Source: Chloroflexota bacterium
Lineage (GTDB): Bacteria; Chloroflexota; UBA6077; JACCZL01
NCBI GenBank assembly: GCA_020845495.1
Contig: JADLFM010000166.1
Location: forward strand, 277,434-341,433
Direction of reading: 5' to 3'
Length of the DNA stretch: 64,000 bases
Each line of letters opens with the position of its first letter. Within the stretch, counting starts at the first letter, position 1. Of the stretch, positions 47,599 to 55,275 are shown one piece after another. The notes beneath the pieces are model-generated. The model saw nothing but the letters and a program-made list of their open reading frames with translations. It was not told the DNA's origin and did not search any database. The position numbers were made by a program, and so were the translations under genes.

Positions 47599-48732
47599 AT
47601 GACGCCTCCGTTCGACGCGCAGCCCATCGTCGACTGCGACATTCACAACACCGTCCCCAACACCCGTGCGCTGTTTCCGTACCTCTCCGAATTCTGGCGC
47701 GAGACCGTCGAACAATCTGGCTTCAAAGGCCCGGTCGACGACGCGTACCCTGCCAACGCTCCGACCTCAGCGATCCCCGGCAGCCGACCGGAGGGCGGCA
47801 GGCCCGGCTCCAGCCTGGCGCTCGTCCAACAGCACCTCGATGCCTGGAACGTACGGGTCGGCATCTTGAACTGCGCCTACGCCGTCGATGGTATCCACAA
47901 CCCCTACGGCGCCGAGGCGTTCGCCCGCGCCGCCAACGACTGGCAGATCGAGCACTGGCTGGAGAAGGAGCCGCGCCTGCGCGCTTCGGTGGTGGTGCCG
48001 GTTCAGCACCCGGACCTTGCCGCCGCCGAGATCCGGCGGGTCGGCGGGCACGCCGGGTTCGTCCAGGTGCTCTTGCCCGTCCGTGCTGAGGCGCCTTATG
48101 GGAACCGTCGCTACCTGCCGATCTTCGAGGCTGCCCTAGAGCAGGATCTGGTTGTGAGCCTTCAGTTCGGGGGGGCGCCCGGCAACCCACCCACCGCCGG
48201 CGGCTGGCCGACGTATTACGTCGAGGAGTACGCCGGCATGGCGCAGGTCGCGCAGTCCCAACTGATGAGCCTGATCGCCGAGGGCGTCTTCGATCGCTTC
48301 CCTGAGCTCCGCGTCGTCTGCGTCGAGACCGGCTGGACCTGGCTACCGGCGTTCCTCTGGCGGCTCGACAAGGAATGGAAGGGGCTGCGCCGCGAGGTGC
48401 CGTGGGTGAAGCGTGCGCCATCCGAGTACGTGCTCGATCGGGTGCGCTTCACTCTTCAGCCCACCGATGCCCCCGACGACCGCCGGATGCTCCACCAGGT
48501 CTTCGATCAGCTTGGCTCGGACGACCTGTTGCTGTTCTCGACCGATTATCCGCACTGGCAGTTCGACGCGCCCGACGAGGCGCTCCCGCTCGATCTGCCA
48601 GCGCCACAACGGCGAAAGATTCTGAGCGAGAACGCCCATGCGTTCTATCGTCTAGAGCATCGCCTGTCGCAACGTCCGGAGGCGACACCGCCCGCTCCCG
48701 ATGGAATGATGGGCGGGGGGCACGGAGAATGA
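47599..48732 (+). CDS. Amidohydrolase_2 (TIM-barrel metal-dependent hydrolase/decarboxylase), copy 1
   Basis: 377 residues; GAGGAG lies before the ATG. IVDCDIHNTVP at 9-20 takes the place of the DxHxH metal motif of the family, with Asp and one His. FPELRVVCVETGWTWLPAFLWRLD near 235 and STDYPHWQFDAPDEAL near 315 match the family's late Glu and SDYPH motifs. The family contains hydrolases and non-oxidative decarboxylases such as aminocarboxymuconate-semialdehyde decarboxylase. It is 122 bp after DppC and shares the whole fold with the next gene. The substrate is presumably linked to the importer. Confidence 0.87.
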   Translation: MTPPFDAQPIVDCDIHNTVPNTRALFPYLSEFWRETVEQSGFKGPVDDAYPANAPTSAIPGSRPEGGRPGSSLALVQQHLDAWNVRVGILNCAYAVDGIHNPYGAEAFARAANDWQIEHWLEKEPRLRASVVVPVQHPDLAAAEIRRVGGHAGFVQVLLPVRAEAPYGNRRYLPIFEAALEQDLVVSLQFGGAPGNPPTAGGWPTYYVEEYAGMAQVAQSQLMSLIAEGVFDRFPELRVVCVETGWTWLPAFLWRLDKEWKGLRREVPWVKRAPSEYVLDRVRFTLQPTDAPDDRRMLHQVFDQLGSDDLLLFSTDYPHWQFDAPDEALPLDLPAPQRRKILSENAHAFYRLEHRLSQRPEATPPAPDGMMGGGHGE

Positions 48733-48892
48733 AGGCGCTGCCCCAGGCCACGCAGTGCGGGCCGAGCACCGCCGAACCCATACGGCCCGGGTGCCGCCTC
48801 GCGTCCGTTCGGCCAATCGGCACCCGCACGACGTACCAGAGCACTCGACGCATCAACGTACCCAGCGCGATCAGGCGCCCCGGAGGAGAGGA

Positions 48893-50008
48893 ATGACCGC
48901 GACGTTACGAGAGCCCGCCACAACAGGCGCCGTCACCCCAACCCTCGTCGACGGCGACATTCACACCACCTTCGCCTCTGGTGATGAACTGCTGAAGTAC
49001 CTGCCACGCGCCTGGAGGCGGCAGCAGGAGATGTTCGGCGGCTGGGGCTTCAGCGGCACGAATTATCCGAAGGACAGCCCGAACGCCGCCCGCGTCGACT
49101 CCTGGCCGCCAGCCGGAGGGCCGCCCGGCTCGAGCCTGCCGTTCCTCCGCGAGCAACTGCTAGACGAGTGGGGCATCGACGTCGCCATCAACAATCCGCT
49201 CTTCCACAGCGGCCGACAGCGCAACCCCGGCTACGCGGCCGCGCTCGCGACGGCGGTCAACGAGTGGCAGCTTGGCGAATGGAGCGGCCCGGAGCCACGC
49301 ATCAAGGCATCGATCTGCGTGGCGCAGGAGGACGGCGATGCCGCTGCCGCCGAGATCGAGCGGCGCGCGTCCGACCCAACCTTCATCCAGGTACTGCTCG
49401 TCATCCGGACGAGCGAACCGCTCGGACGGAGGAAGTACTGGAAGCTCTACGAGGCTGCCGCCCGCAACAACTTGCCAATCGGCATCCATTTCGGTGGACA
49501 TGGCGGCCACCCGATCACTGGCACCGGCTGGCCCTCCTACTACCTTGAAGATCACACCGGGATGTCTCAGAGCTTCCAGGGCCAGTTGATCAGCCTGATC
49601 TACGAGGGCGTCTTCGAGCAGTTCCCGACGCTGCGGATCTGCCTGATCGAGGGCGGCTTCGCGTGGCTGCCCACACTCGCCTGGCGGATGGACGCCGCCT
49701 GGAAGAAGCTGCGAGACGAAGTGCCGCACCTGAAGCGCCGCCCCTCCGAGTACATCCGCGATCACATATGGCTGACGACGCAGCCAATGGAGGAGCCGCA
49801 CACGCCCGAGCACTTCGCACAGATCCTGCGCCATGGCAACCTCGTCGACCGGCTGATCTTCGCAACAGACTACCCGCACTGGGACTTCGACGCCCCCAAT
49901 GGATCGCTCCCGAAGACTCGGCTACCTGACGAGTTCGAACAGCGGCTGTTCTACCGCAACGCCATCGAGTTCTACGGCGCGCGGCTCTACCCCCGCGCGA
50001 GCAACTGA
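48893..50008 (+). CDS. Amidohydrolase_2 metal-dependent hydrolase/decarboxylase, copy 2
   Basis: The ATG at 48893 has GGAGGAGAGG directly upstream; a longer frame is unsupported. 371 residues. LVDGDIHTTFASGDELLKYLP, LRICLIEGGFAWLPTLAWRMD and ATDYPHWDFDAPNGSL line up position by position with copy 1, so the two are paralogues, probably a tandem duplication that has diverged to perhaps a third or half identity. They may form a heteromer or act on successive intermediates. The Rieske gene begins two bases after the stop, a sign of translational coupling. Confidence 0.87.
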   Translation: MTATLREPATTGAVTPTLVDGDIHTTFASGDELLKYLPRAWRRQQEMFGGWGFSGTNYPKDSPNAARVDSWPPAGGPPGSSLPFLREQLLDEWGIDVAINNPLFHSGRQRNPGYAAALATAVNEWQLGEWSGPEPRIKASICVAQEDGDAAAAEIERRASDPTFIQVLLVIRTSEPLGRRKYWKLYEAAARNNLPIGIHFGGHGGHPITGTGWPSYYLEDHTGMSQSFQGQLISLIYEGVFEQFPTLRICLIEGGFAWLPTLAWRMDAAWKKLRDEVPHLKRRPSEYIRDHIWLTTQPMEEPHTPEHFAQILRHGNLVDRLIFATDYPHWDFDAPNGSLPKTRLPDEFEQRLFYRNAIEFYGARLYPRASN

Positions 50009-50009
50009 C

Positions 50010-50624
50010 GTGGCGAAACACGTCGTGGGCGCCGTCGACGAGATCCCGCCGGGCGGCCGGAAGATCGTGACTCTCGAAGGGCGCGAGATCGGGATTTTCA
50101 ACCTGGGGGGCGAGTTCTTCGCCCTCCTGAATCGCTGCCCCCACCAGGGCGGCCCTCTCTGCAAGGGCCGGCTGAGTGGTTTCGTCACCGCGCCCTCCCC
50201 TGGCGACTATCGTCTGACCCGGGCGGGCGAGGTACTACGCTGCCCCTGGCACGGCTGGGAGTTCGATGTCCGCAACGGCCAGTCCTGGTTCGACCCGGTC
50301 CGTACGCGGGTCCGGAGCTATCACGTCACTGTCGAGCCGGGTGCCGCCATCCTGGGTGCGGAGGCGCGCGCAGGTGGCTCGATCGAGGGAGGCGTGCCTG
50401 ACGTGGGCGTGCCTGACGTGGGCGCGCCGGCCTCGGCCGGCGCGCAGACGGACGCAGCCGTGGACATTGATGTCGCCGTCGATACCTGCGCGACCGCCGA
50501 CGCTGGCGCGGGTGAGACTGGACCGGGCATGGAAGGGCTCATCAAAGGGCCGTATGTCGCAGAGACGTTCCCGGTCTCGGTCGACCATGAGTACCTGATC
50601 GTCGAGGTGGGCGGACCGCGCTGA
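50010..50624 (+). CDS. Rieske [2Fe-2S] protein with repeat-containing insert
   Basis: The GTG at 50010, right after the amidohydrolase stop, gives 204 residues. The cluster ligands are C43-x-H45 (RCPHQGGPLCKG) and C78-x2-H81 (LRCPWHGWEFD). It looks like a stand-alone Rieske ferredoxin; no oxygenase catalytic domain is attached. Between the core and the last strand-forming segment (VSVDHEYLIVEVG) is an acidic Ala/Gly/Asp-rich insert of about 55 residues that contains an exact in-frame VPDVG duplication. It probably passes electrons to an oxygenase or reductase encoded elsewhere, or senses redox state. Confidence 0.85.
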   Translation: MAKHVVGAVDEIPPGGRKIVTLEGREIGIFNLGGEFFALLNRCPHQGGPLCKGRLSGFVTAPSPGDYRLTRAGEVLRCPWHGWEFDVRNGQSWFDPVRTRVRSYHVTVEPGAAILGAEARAGGSIEGGVPDVGVPDVGAPASAGAQTDAAVDIDVAVDTCATADAGAGETGPGMEGLIKGPYVAETFPVSVDHEYLIVEVGGPR

Positions 50625-50637
50625 GCGGTACTGCCAC

Positions 50638-51927
50638 GTGACCGCGTCGATGAACGCCGGGGCCGGCTCGTCGCCTTTTCCGACTCCCACGCGGACTCCC
50701 GTACGTGGTCCATTCTTCGGCTCGTCGCGCCGGCGCCTCGCCTACCTGGGGCCGGCGTTTCTGGTCAGCGTCGGCTACATGGATCCCGGCAACTGGGCAA
50801 CCGACATCGAGGGCGGCGCCCATTTCGGCTATAGCCTGCTCTGGGTACTGCTTGCCGCCAACCTGACGGCGTTGCTCCTTCAGCACCTCTCGGCGAAATT
50901 GGGCCTGGCGACCGGGATGACCTATCCTCGGCTCTGCCGCGAGCGCTTTCCACGGCCATTGACCTATTTCTTGTGGGTGACTGCCGAGCTCGCAGCTATC
51001 GCCACCGATCTCGCCGAGTTTCTGGGTGCCGCCCTCGGCTTCTATCTGCTGCTGCATATCCCGCTCTTGCCGGCCGCGTTGCTCACCTTCGGGGTCGTGT
51101 TCGGCATCCTGGCGCTCTATCGCTTCGGTCACCGCGCGGTCGAGCTCACCATCGTCGGGTGCGTCGCCGTGGTCGGCGCCGCCTACCTGCTCGAAGTGTG
51201 GCTAGTACACCCTGATTGGGCCAGCATCGCACACGGGCTGGTGGTCCCACGCCTCAACGGCGACAGCCTGCTGATTGCACTTGGCATGCTCGGTGCGACG
51301 GTCATGCCCCACAACCTGTACCTGCACTCAGGCGTCATCCTGACCCGCAGGCGGCGCGATCCGGTGGCGAACCGCCGAGCGATCCGTTTGGCGTTTCTGG
51401 ATTCGTTGGTCGCGCTGAACCTGGCATGGCTGGTCAACTCAGCCATTCTGGTCATGGCAGCGGCGAGCTTCTTCGTCCACGGCCTCGACATTACGTCAAT
51501 CGAGGAGGCCCATACGACCCTACTGCCCCTGCTCGGCGAACTTGCAGCCGGCGCGTTCGCGGTCGCCTTGCTTGCCTCGGGGCTCTCCTCATCGACGACC
51601 GCGACGCTCGCCGGCCAGATCATCGTCGAAGGGTTCCTCACGATCCGGATCAGCATGTTCCTGCGTCGTGGAATCACCGCGGTACCGGCCCTCATCGCGA
51701 TCGGGCTTGGTCTGGATGCCTACTGGATCCTGATCCTCAGTCAGGTGGCACTCTCGCTCCAGTTGCCGTTCGCGATCGCTCCGCTGGTCTGGTTGACCGC
51801 CCGGCAGGACGTCATGGGCGACCATGCCAATGCCCGTCTGACCACGGTTGCGGCCAGTCTCGCGGCGACCGCGATCGTAGCATTGAACCTGATCTTGCTC
51901 GCGCGATTCGCGTTCGGGGCGGATTGA
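50638..51927 (+). CDS. Nramp-family divalent metal transporter
   Basis: The GTG start gives 429 residues; an ATG four codons later is an alternative. About eleven membrane spans. The metal-site motif of span 1 is DPGNWATD near 50, and the span 6 motif is MPHNLYLHS near 225, with the conserved Met present, so Mn(II)/Fe(II) selectivity is expected. It follows the Rieske gene by 13 bp, the last member of the importer-amidohydrolase row. It may supply the metal these enzymes need. Confidence 0.92.
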   Translation: MTASMNAGAGSSPFPTPTRTPVRGPFFGSSRRRLAYLGPAFLVSVGYMDPGNWATDIEGGAHFGYSLLWVLLAANLTALLLQHLSAKLGLATGMTYPRLCRERFPRPLTYFLWVTAELAAIATDLAEFLGAALGFYLLLHIPLLPAALLTFGVVFGILALYRFGHRAVELTIVGCVAVVGAAYLLEVWLVHPDWASIAHGLVVPRLNGDSLLIALGMLGATVMPHNLYLHSGVILTRRRRDPVANRRAIRLAFLDSLVALNLAWLVNSAILVMAAASFFVHGLDITSIEEAHTTLLPLLGELAAGAFAVALLASGLSSSTTATLAGQIIVEGFLTIRISMFLRRGITAVPALIAIGLGLDAYWILILSQVALSLQLPFAIAPLVWLTARQDVMGDHANARLTTVAASLAATAIVALNLILLARFAFGAD

Positions 51928-51969
51928 GCGGCTGTCACACGATCGGTTGCATCTCGTAACGACGAAGGG

Positions 51970-51998
51970 TTGACGGCGTGGCAGGTGGATGGTAGGCT
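51970..51998 (+). promoter_or_regulatory. Promoter of candidate ncRNA
   Basis: TTGACG (51970-51975), a 17-bp spacer and TAGGCT (51993-51998) fit a sigma-70 promoter with start of transcription near 52005. It lies 43 bp after the Nramp stop and no coding gene begins nearby. Confidence 0.5.
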
Positions 51999-52004
51999 GT
52001 GAGT

Positions 52005-52320
52005 ACCAGCGCTGGTGGTCTGAGCGCAGCTTCGAACGACGAGGGGGAGCATGCGATGACCAGAACCCGTGTAGAACTGGGGGTCTGGCAGGTCGATGGG
52101 TAAGGCCCCGCGGCATGCGGCAGCGGGGCCGACGTAGACCCCAGGCTTGCACCCTTCAGGGATGATCCGCAGGCTGCCGACGACACGCCCCGATGCATCG
52201 GGAGTGCAGCAGCGAAGAAGGGCCGAATAGCGGCCGAAGGGCGGCATCCTGGCTACAGCATGACTCGCTGACAGTCAGTGTACGGAGGGCTCCTCTCGCG
52301 AAAGGAGTCCTCCTTTTTTT
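52005..52320 (+). ncRNA. Candidate structured stand-alone RNA, about 315 nt
   Basis: The segment is bounded by a good promoter and by an intrinsic terminator with seven T residues. It contains no credible reading frame but several nested complementary segments. CTGGGGGTCT (near 52077-52086) pairs with AGACCCCAG (near 52136-52144) around an inner stem GGCCCCGC/GCGGGGCC (near 52104-52130). CCGATGCATCGG and GGCCG-AATAG-CGGCC make further stems, and CTTGCAC/GTGCAG a longer-range one. It matches none of the tRNA, tmRNA, RNase P, SRP, 6S or common riboswitch consensus segments that I can recall. An alternative is a structured 3' end of the Nramp message. Confidence 0.45.
52284..52320 (+). terminator. 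Intrinsic terminator with T7 tract
   Basis: An 11-bp stem (52284-52294 with 52303-52313, one G-T pair), an 8-base loop and seven T residues at 52314-52320. It is the clearest rho-independent terminator in the window. Confidence 0.9.
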
Positions 52321-52468
52321 GTGCCCTGCACCTGGCACTCACCCGGGCCCTTCGCGCCGCTATAGCCACCCGACCGCCTCGCTCTTGTGCCTTCGGCGCA
52401 GTCCCCGTGCTCGCCGCCCCGTGGCTCACGTACCCGCCTCCCCGGACCGCTCGGCCACTCCCCGCTCG

Positions 52469-52498
52469 TTGACGTTCGTACTGCGGCGTCGGTATCCT
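52469..52498 (+). promoter_or_regulatory. Promoter placed 10 bp before the start codon at 52509
   Basis: TTGACG (52469-52474), an 18-bp spacer and TATCCT (52493-52498). Transcription would begin near 52505, leaving only about four bases before the ATG, so the message would be nearly leaderless. Confidence 0.45.
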
Positions 52499-52508
52499 CG
52501 CGGATTCG

Positions 52509-53219
52509 ATGGTCTTGTCGCATCCGTTGTCAAGGCTCGTGCGGTTCGTGCGGCGTCAACCAGTCCCGTCACGGGATGTGCTCGACCGCTACACGGCCGA
52601 AGTCGTGCCGGTCCTCGACCGTGCCGAGTGGCTGTATCAACACTGGTACGAACAGACCTCCCTGTTCTCCGACGGGGAGAAACTCGGCAACGTCGCCGCT
52701 ATCCATCGCTGGGAGACGGCGACCATGGGTCGGTCGGTGGAACAGATCGACCCGCCCGCTGAGTTAGCTGAAGCCCACGCCGACGCGCTGGCTGGCCTCG
52801 ATCTGGCAAGCCGAGCGGCCCAACTCCTGAGCAGCGGGAGCCGCTTCCACAACGCCGGAGCGCTGTGCGAAGGCCAGATCCTGCTCGAGGAATCGCGACG
52901 CCGCCGCCTGCGCGTCCTAGAAACACTGCGCCGCTATTACGCGAGCCACGGGCCGCGCGAGCATCCGCCCAGCGCGGCGCCTCCGATTGGAGCCACGGCC
53001 CCCACACCCGAGACCGCGGCCGGACCGGCGCCGTCGACACCTCCTGCGACCGAGCCGGCGATCGAGCAGGTAGCCAAGCCAACAGCCGAGCCGGGCCAAC
53101 AACCCATCCGCGCGGCGGACGGACCGACTCTTCCGACCACTGACCCTTCGCAGCCGGTGACGCCGACCGCTGATGGCTCGCGCGTTCAGCCACCCGACTC
53201 GCCGGCCCCGCCTCGCTGA
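52509..53219 (+). CDS. Hypothetical protein with Pro/Thr-rich C-terminal half
   Basis: 236 residues. The N-terminal 140 residues are helical with conserved-looking aromatic segments (VLDRAEWLYQHWYEQTSLF, HRWETATMG) and end in a basic helix (ESRRRRLRVLETLRRYYA). From about residue 150 the chain is almost all Pro, Ala, Thr and Glu. There is no signal peptide or membrane span, which is odd for such a tail. No family is recognised. It sits between the candidate RNA and the signal peptidase gene on the same strand. Confidence 0.55.
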   Translation: MVLSHPLSRLVRFVRRQPVPSRDVLDRYTAEVVPVLDRAEWLYQHWYEQTSLFSDGEKLGNVAAIHRWETATMGRSVEQIDPPAELAEAHADALAGLDLASRAAQLLSSGSRFHNAGALCEGQILLEESRRRRLRVLETLRRYYASHGPREHPPSAAPPIGATAPTPETAAGPAPSTPPATEPAIEQVAKPTAEPGQQPIRAADGPTLPTTDPSQPVTPTADGSRVQPPDSPAPPR

Positions 53220-53637
53220 TGGCCGACCGTACCTGAGAATCCGGTCACAGGCGCCATCCCTCCTCCGGCGACGAAATGCCAGGAGGTAACGCCGCGAGCG
53301 CGCTGAGCACGCGCCGGTTCCTGGAGAGGGGGATCTGTGCCGCGGTCAGCCTTGGTGTGGAGTGCCCGGGCCATTGTGGTTTCGTCGACCGTTACCAGGA
53401 GGAGCGGCCTTGTGAAACCGGCGCATCGGCGGTGCCGGCTCGGTCCTACCCGGGCACCTATCGGACGTCAAACCTTGGGCGACGTGGCACGCCGTTTGCC
53501 ACGGTCCTGAGCGTCCATCGTGACCCGGTCATTCATTGGTCCGATCAAAGAGTCGACACTATAATGGACGGTAGACGCCATGCCCGGGAGCGTGTGTCCG
53601 GGGTGCGGACCATTCGTCAGGCAGGAGCGACGGCGGC
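53220..53637. other. Intergenic stretch upstream of lepB
   Basis: No supported gene. Open frames here lack ribosome binding sites and have compositions unlike neighbouring proteins. The only recognised element is the promoter at 53536-53565. Confidence 0.5.
53536..53565 (+). promoter_or_regulatory. Promoter of the signal peptidase gene
   Basis: A perfect TATAAT at 53560-53565 with TTGGTC at 53536-53541 and an 18-bp spacer, about 70 bp before the lepB ATG. Confidence 0.55.
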
Positions 53638-54333
53638 ATGCACAGCGATCAGGTGACGCCGGTCCCGACGTGGAGCGCGGCCAACACGACGGAGCCGCCG
53701 GCCTCGGCGTCATCGGCCAGCGAGTCTCGCGGCGACTCGGCCCGCTCGCTCGTCTGGGAGATCGTTCAGACCGTCGTCCTGACGATAGCGATCTTCCTGG
53801 CCGTCCGGTCGGTCGTGCAGAACTTCCGTGTCGAGGGTGCCAGTATGGACCCGACACTGCACACCGGCCAGTACCTGCTCATCAACAAGGTCCTATACGC
53901 GCGGGCTGATGGAACGTTCCTCGATCACTTCATCCCTGACCACACCCCTACAGACACGCCAAATTACATCTTCACCGGCCCCCAACGAGGGGAGATCATC
54001 GTCTTTCAATCACCAGGTCAGGCCGATAAGGACTTCATCAAGCGCGTGATCGGCCTGCCGGGTGAGTCGGTGCGCGTCGTCGATGGAACCGTCTTCATCA
54101 ACGGGAAGCCGCTCGACGAGCCGTACCTCACGCACCATGCTACCTACGACTTCGATACGAAGATCGTGCCCCCAGGCTCCTACTTCGTGCTCGGAGACAA
54201 TCGTCCAAACAGTAGCGACTCACATCTTGGCTGGTTCGTGCCGGCGAACAACATCATCGGCAAGGCCTGGGTCAGCTACTGGCCGCCCACCGACTGGGGT
54301 GTGATGACCGCCGCGGCCTACGGCGCGCCATAA
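53638..54333 (+). CDS. lepB: Signal peptidase I
   Basis: 231 residues; AGGAG precedes the ATG. One N-terminal membrane span (residues 42-60) anchors the catalytic domain outside. The catalytic dyad is S69 (GASMDPTL) and K135 (KDFIKRVIGLPGE). VLGDNRPNSSDSHLGWFV near 190 is the conserved last box. It cleaves signal peptides from exported proteins. The first 35 residues are Ser/Ala-rich and disordered. It converges with the TatD-like gene. Confidence 0.95.
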   Translation: MHSDQVTPVPTWSAANTTEPPASASSASESRGDSARSLVWEIVQTVVLTIAIFLAVRSVVQNFRVEGASMDPTLHTGQYLLINKVLYARADGTFLDHFIPDHTPTDTPNYIFTGPQRGEIIVFQSPGQADKDFIKRVIGLPGESVRVVDGTVFINGKPLDEPYLTHHATYDFDTKIVPPGSYFVLGDNRPNSSDSHLGWFVPANNIIGKAWVSYWPPTDWGVMTAAAYGAP

Positions 54334-54402
54334 GCGGTCTGCGAGCGCACATCCCGCCCTCCCCCGCTTCTGACGCTCGCCTCATGCCCCCAGACGCTCG
54401 CC

Positions 54403-55194
54403 TCACGATTCGCGGGTCCGTGTGACCAACGTCTCGAAGTTCAGTGTCGTCTGGGCCGCGACATCGGTGTACGACCGACCGGTCAGGCTGGCTATGACGG
54501 CACAGACAGTCGTCACGTCACGTGGTTCGGTCGTTCGCCCGGGCAGCGGATACGTGTCTGTTTCGAGCAGCAGCCGGTCGAGCGGGATCGTCGGGATGGC
54601 GGCGCGCAGGGCTGCGTGTTCTGGTCGTGTCACCGGTCGGCCGACCGAGAGCAGGCAACCCGCGTCAAGGTACCGCGCGGCTAACCGAGCATCGCCGACG
54701 AAGTAGTGCACGACCGCCCGAACGGCTGGACGTCTGCGCAGCAGGTCCATCGCCGTCGTGTGGGTCGCCGATCCGCCGACGACGTGGAGAACGACCGGCA
54801 GGCCGCTCGGCGCCGCAAGGTCCAGGCACCCCTCGAAGAAGCGCCGTTGGGCGGGCATGTCGGCAGCATGCTCGTCTATCCCGACCTCGCCGATAGCGGC
54901 GAGCGCTCCACCCGCCGCCATCTCGTCAACTACGAGCCTGGACAGCGCATCGAGCGCCGCAGTCGCCGACGGTAGGGCCGCGACCCCCGCCGGGTGAACT
55001 CCGGCTGCCGCCAGCACGGCCGAGTAGCGGCCCGCCAGCACGAGGGCAGCCGCCGAGCTCTCAAGGTCAGTTGCGACGGTGAGCAGCCGCCCGACGCCGA
55101 CCCCCGACGCCCGCTTCAGCATCGTTCGGACGGTCTTATCAGGGTAGCGGTCGAGGTGGACGTGGCTATCGACGAGTCTCGGCGGTCCTGACAC
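54403..55194 (-). CDS. TatD-like metal-dependent hydrolase
   Basis: The GTG at 55194 is chosen because the conserved strand begins right after it (LVDSHVHLDRYP); an upstream GTG at 55254 adds 20 poorly conserved residues. 263 residues. Metal ligands: H11 and H13, Glu in AIGEVGID near 100, His in VLHVVGG near 135, the HYFVGDARL segment near 165 and Asp in LLLETDTYPLPG near 212. The family includes 3'-5' DNA exonucleases and D-aminoacyl-tRNA-like hydrolases. A 13-bp direct repeat GACGCTCGCCTCA lies at 54372-54384 and 54393-54405, the second copy spanning its stop codon. Confidence 0.85.
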   Translation of the reverse strand: MSGPPRLVDSHVHLDRYPDKTVRTMLKRASGVGVGRLLTVATDLESSAAALVLAGRYSAVLAAAGVHPAGVAALPSATAALDALSRLVVDEMAAGGALAAIGEVGIDEHAADMPAQRRFFEGCLDLAAPSGLPVVLHVVGGSATHTTAMDLLRRRPAVRAVVHYFVGDARLAARYLDAGCLLSVGRPVTRPEHAALRAAIPTIPLDRLLLETDTYPLPGRTTEPRDVTTVCAVIASLTGRSYTDVAAQTTLNFETLVTRTRES

Positions 55195-55275
55195 AGCGCT
55201 CGGATGGTACCATCGAGAGACTGACGAGCCGGCCCAGAGAAGCTGGCCAGTCACCAGGTGTACCGAGAGGTTTCA

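Noticed and set aside
51741..52247. 168-codon minus-strand frame over the candidate RNA and the Nramp end
   Set aside because: Half of it is antisense to Nramp; Cys-rich composition without ribosome binding site; the RNA reading is better supported by promoter, stems and terminator.
52005..52320. Known RNA families: RNase P, tmRNA, SRP, 6S, cobalamin, TPP, yybP-ykoY
   Set aside because: None of their invariant segments that I can recall is present on either strand.
53276..53656. 126-codon plus-strand frame upstream of lepB
   Set aside because: No ribosome binding site, overlaps the lepB start and contains the lepB promoter.
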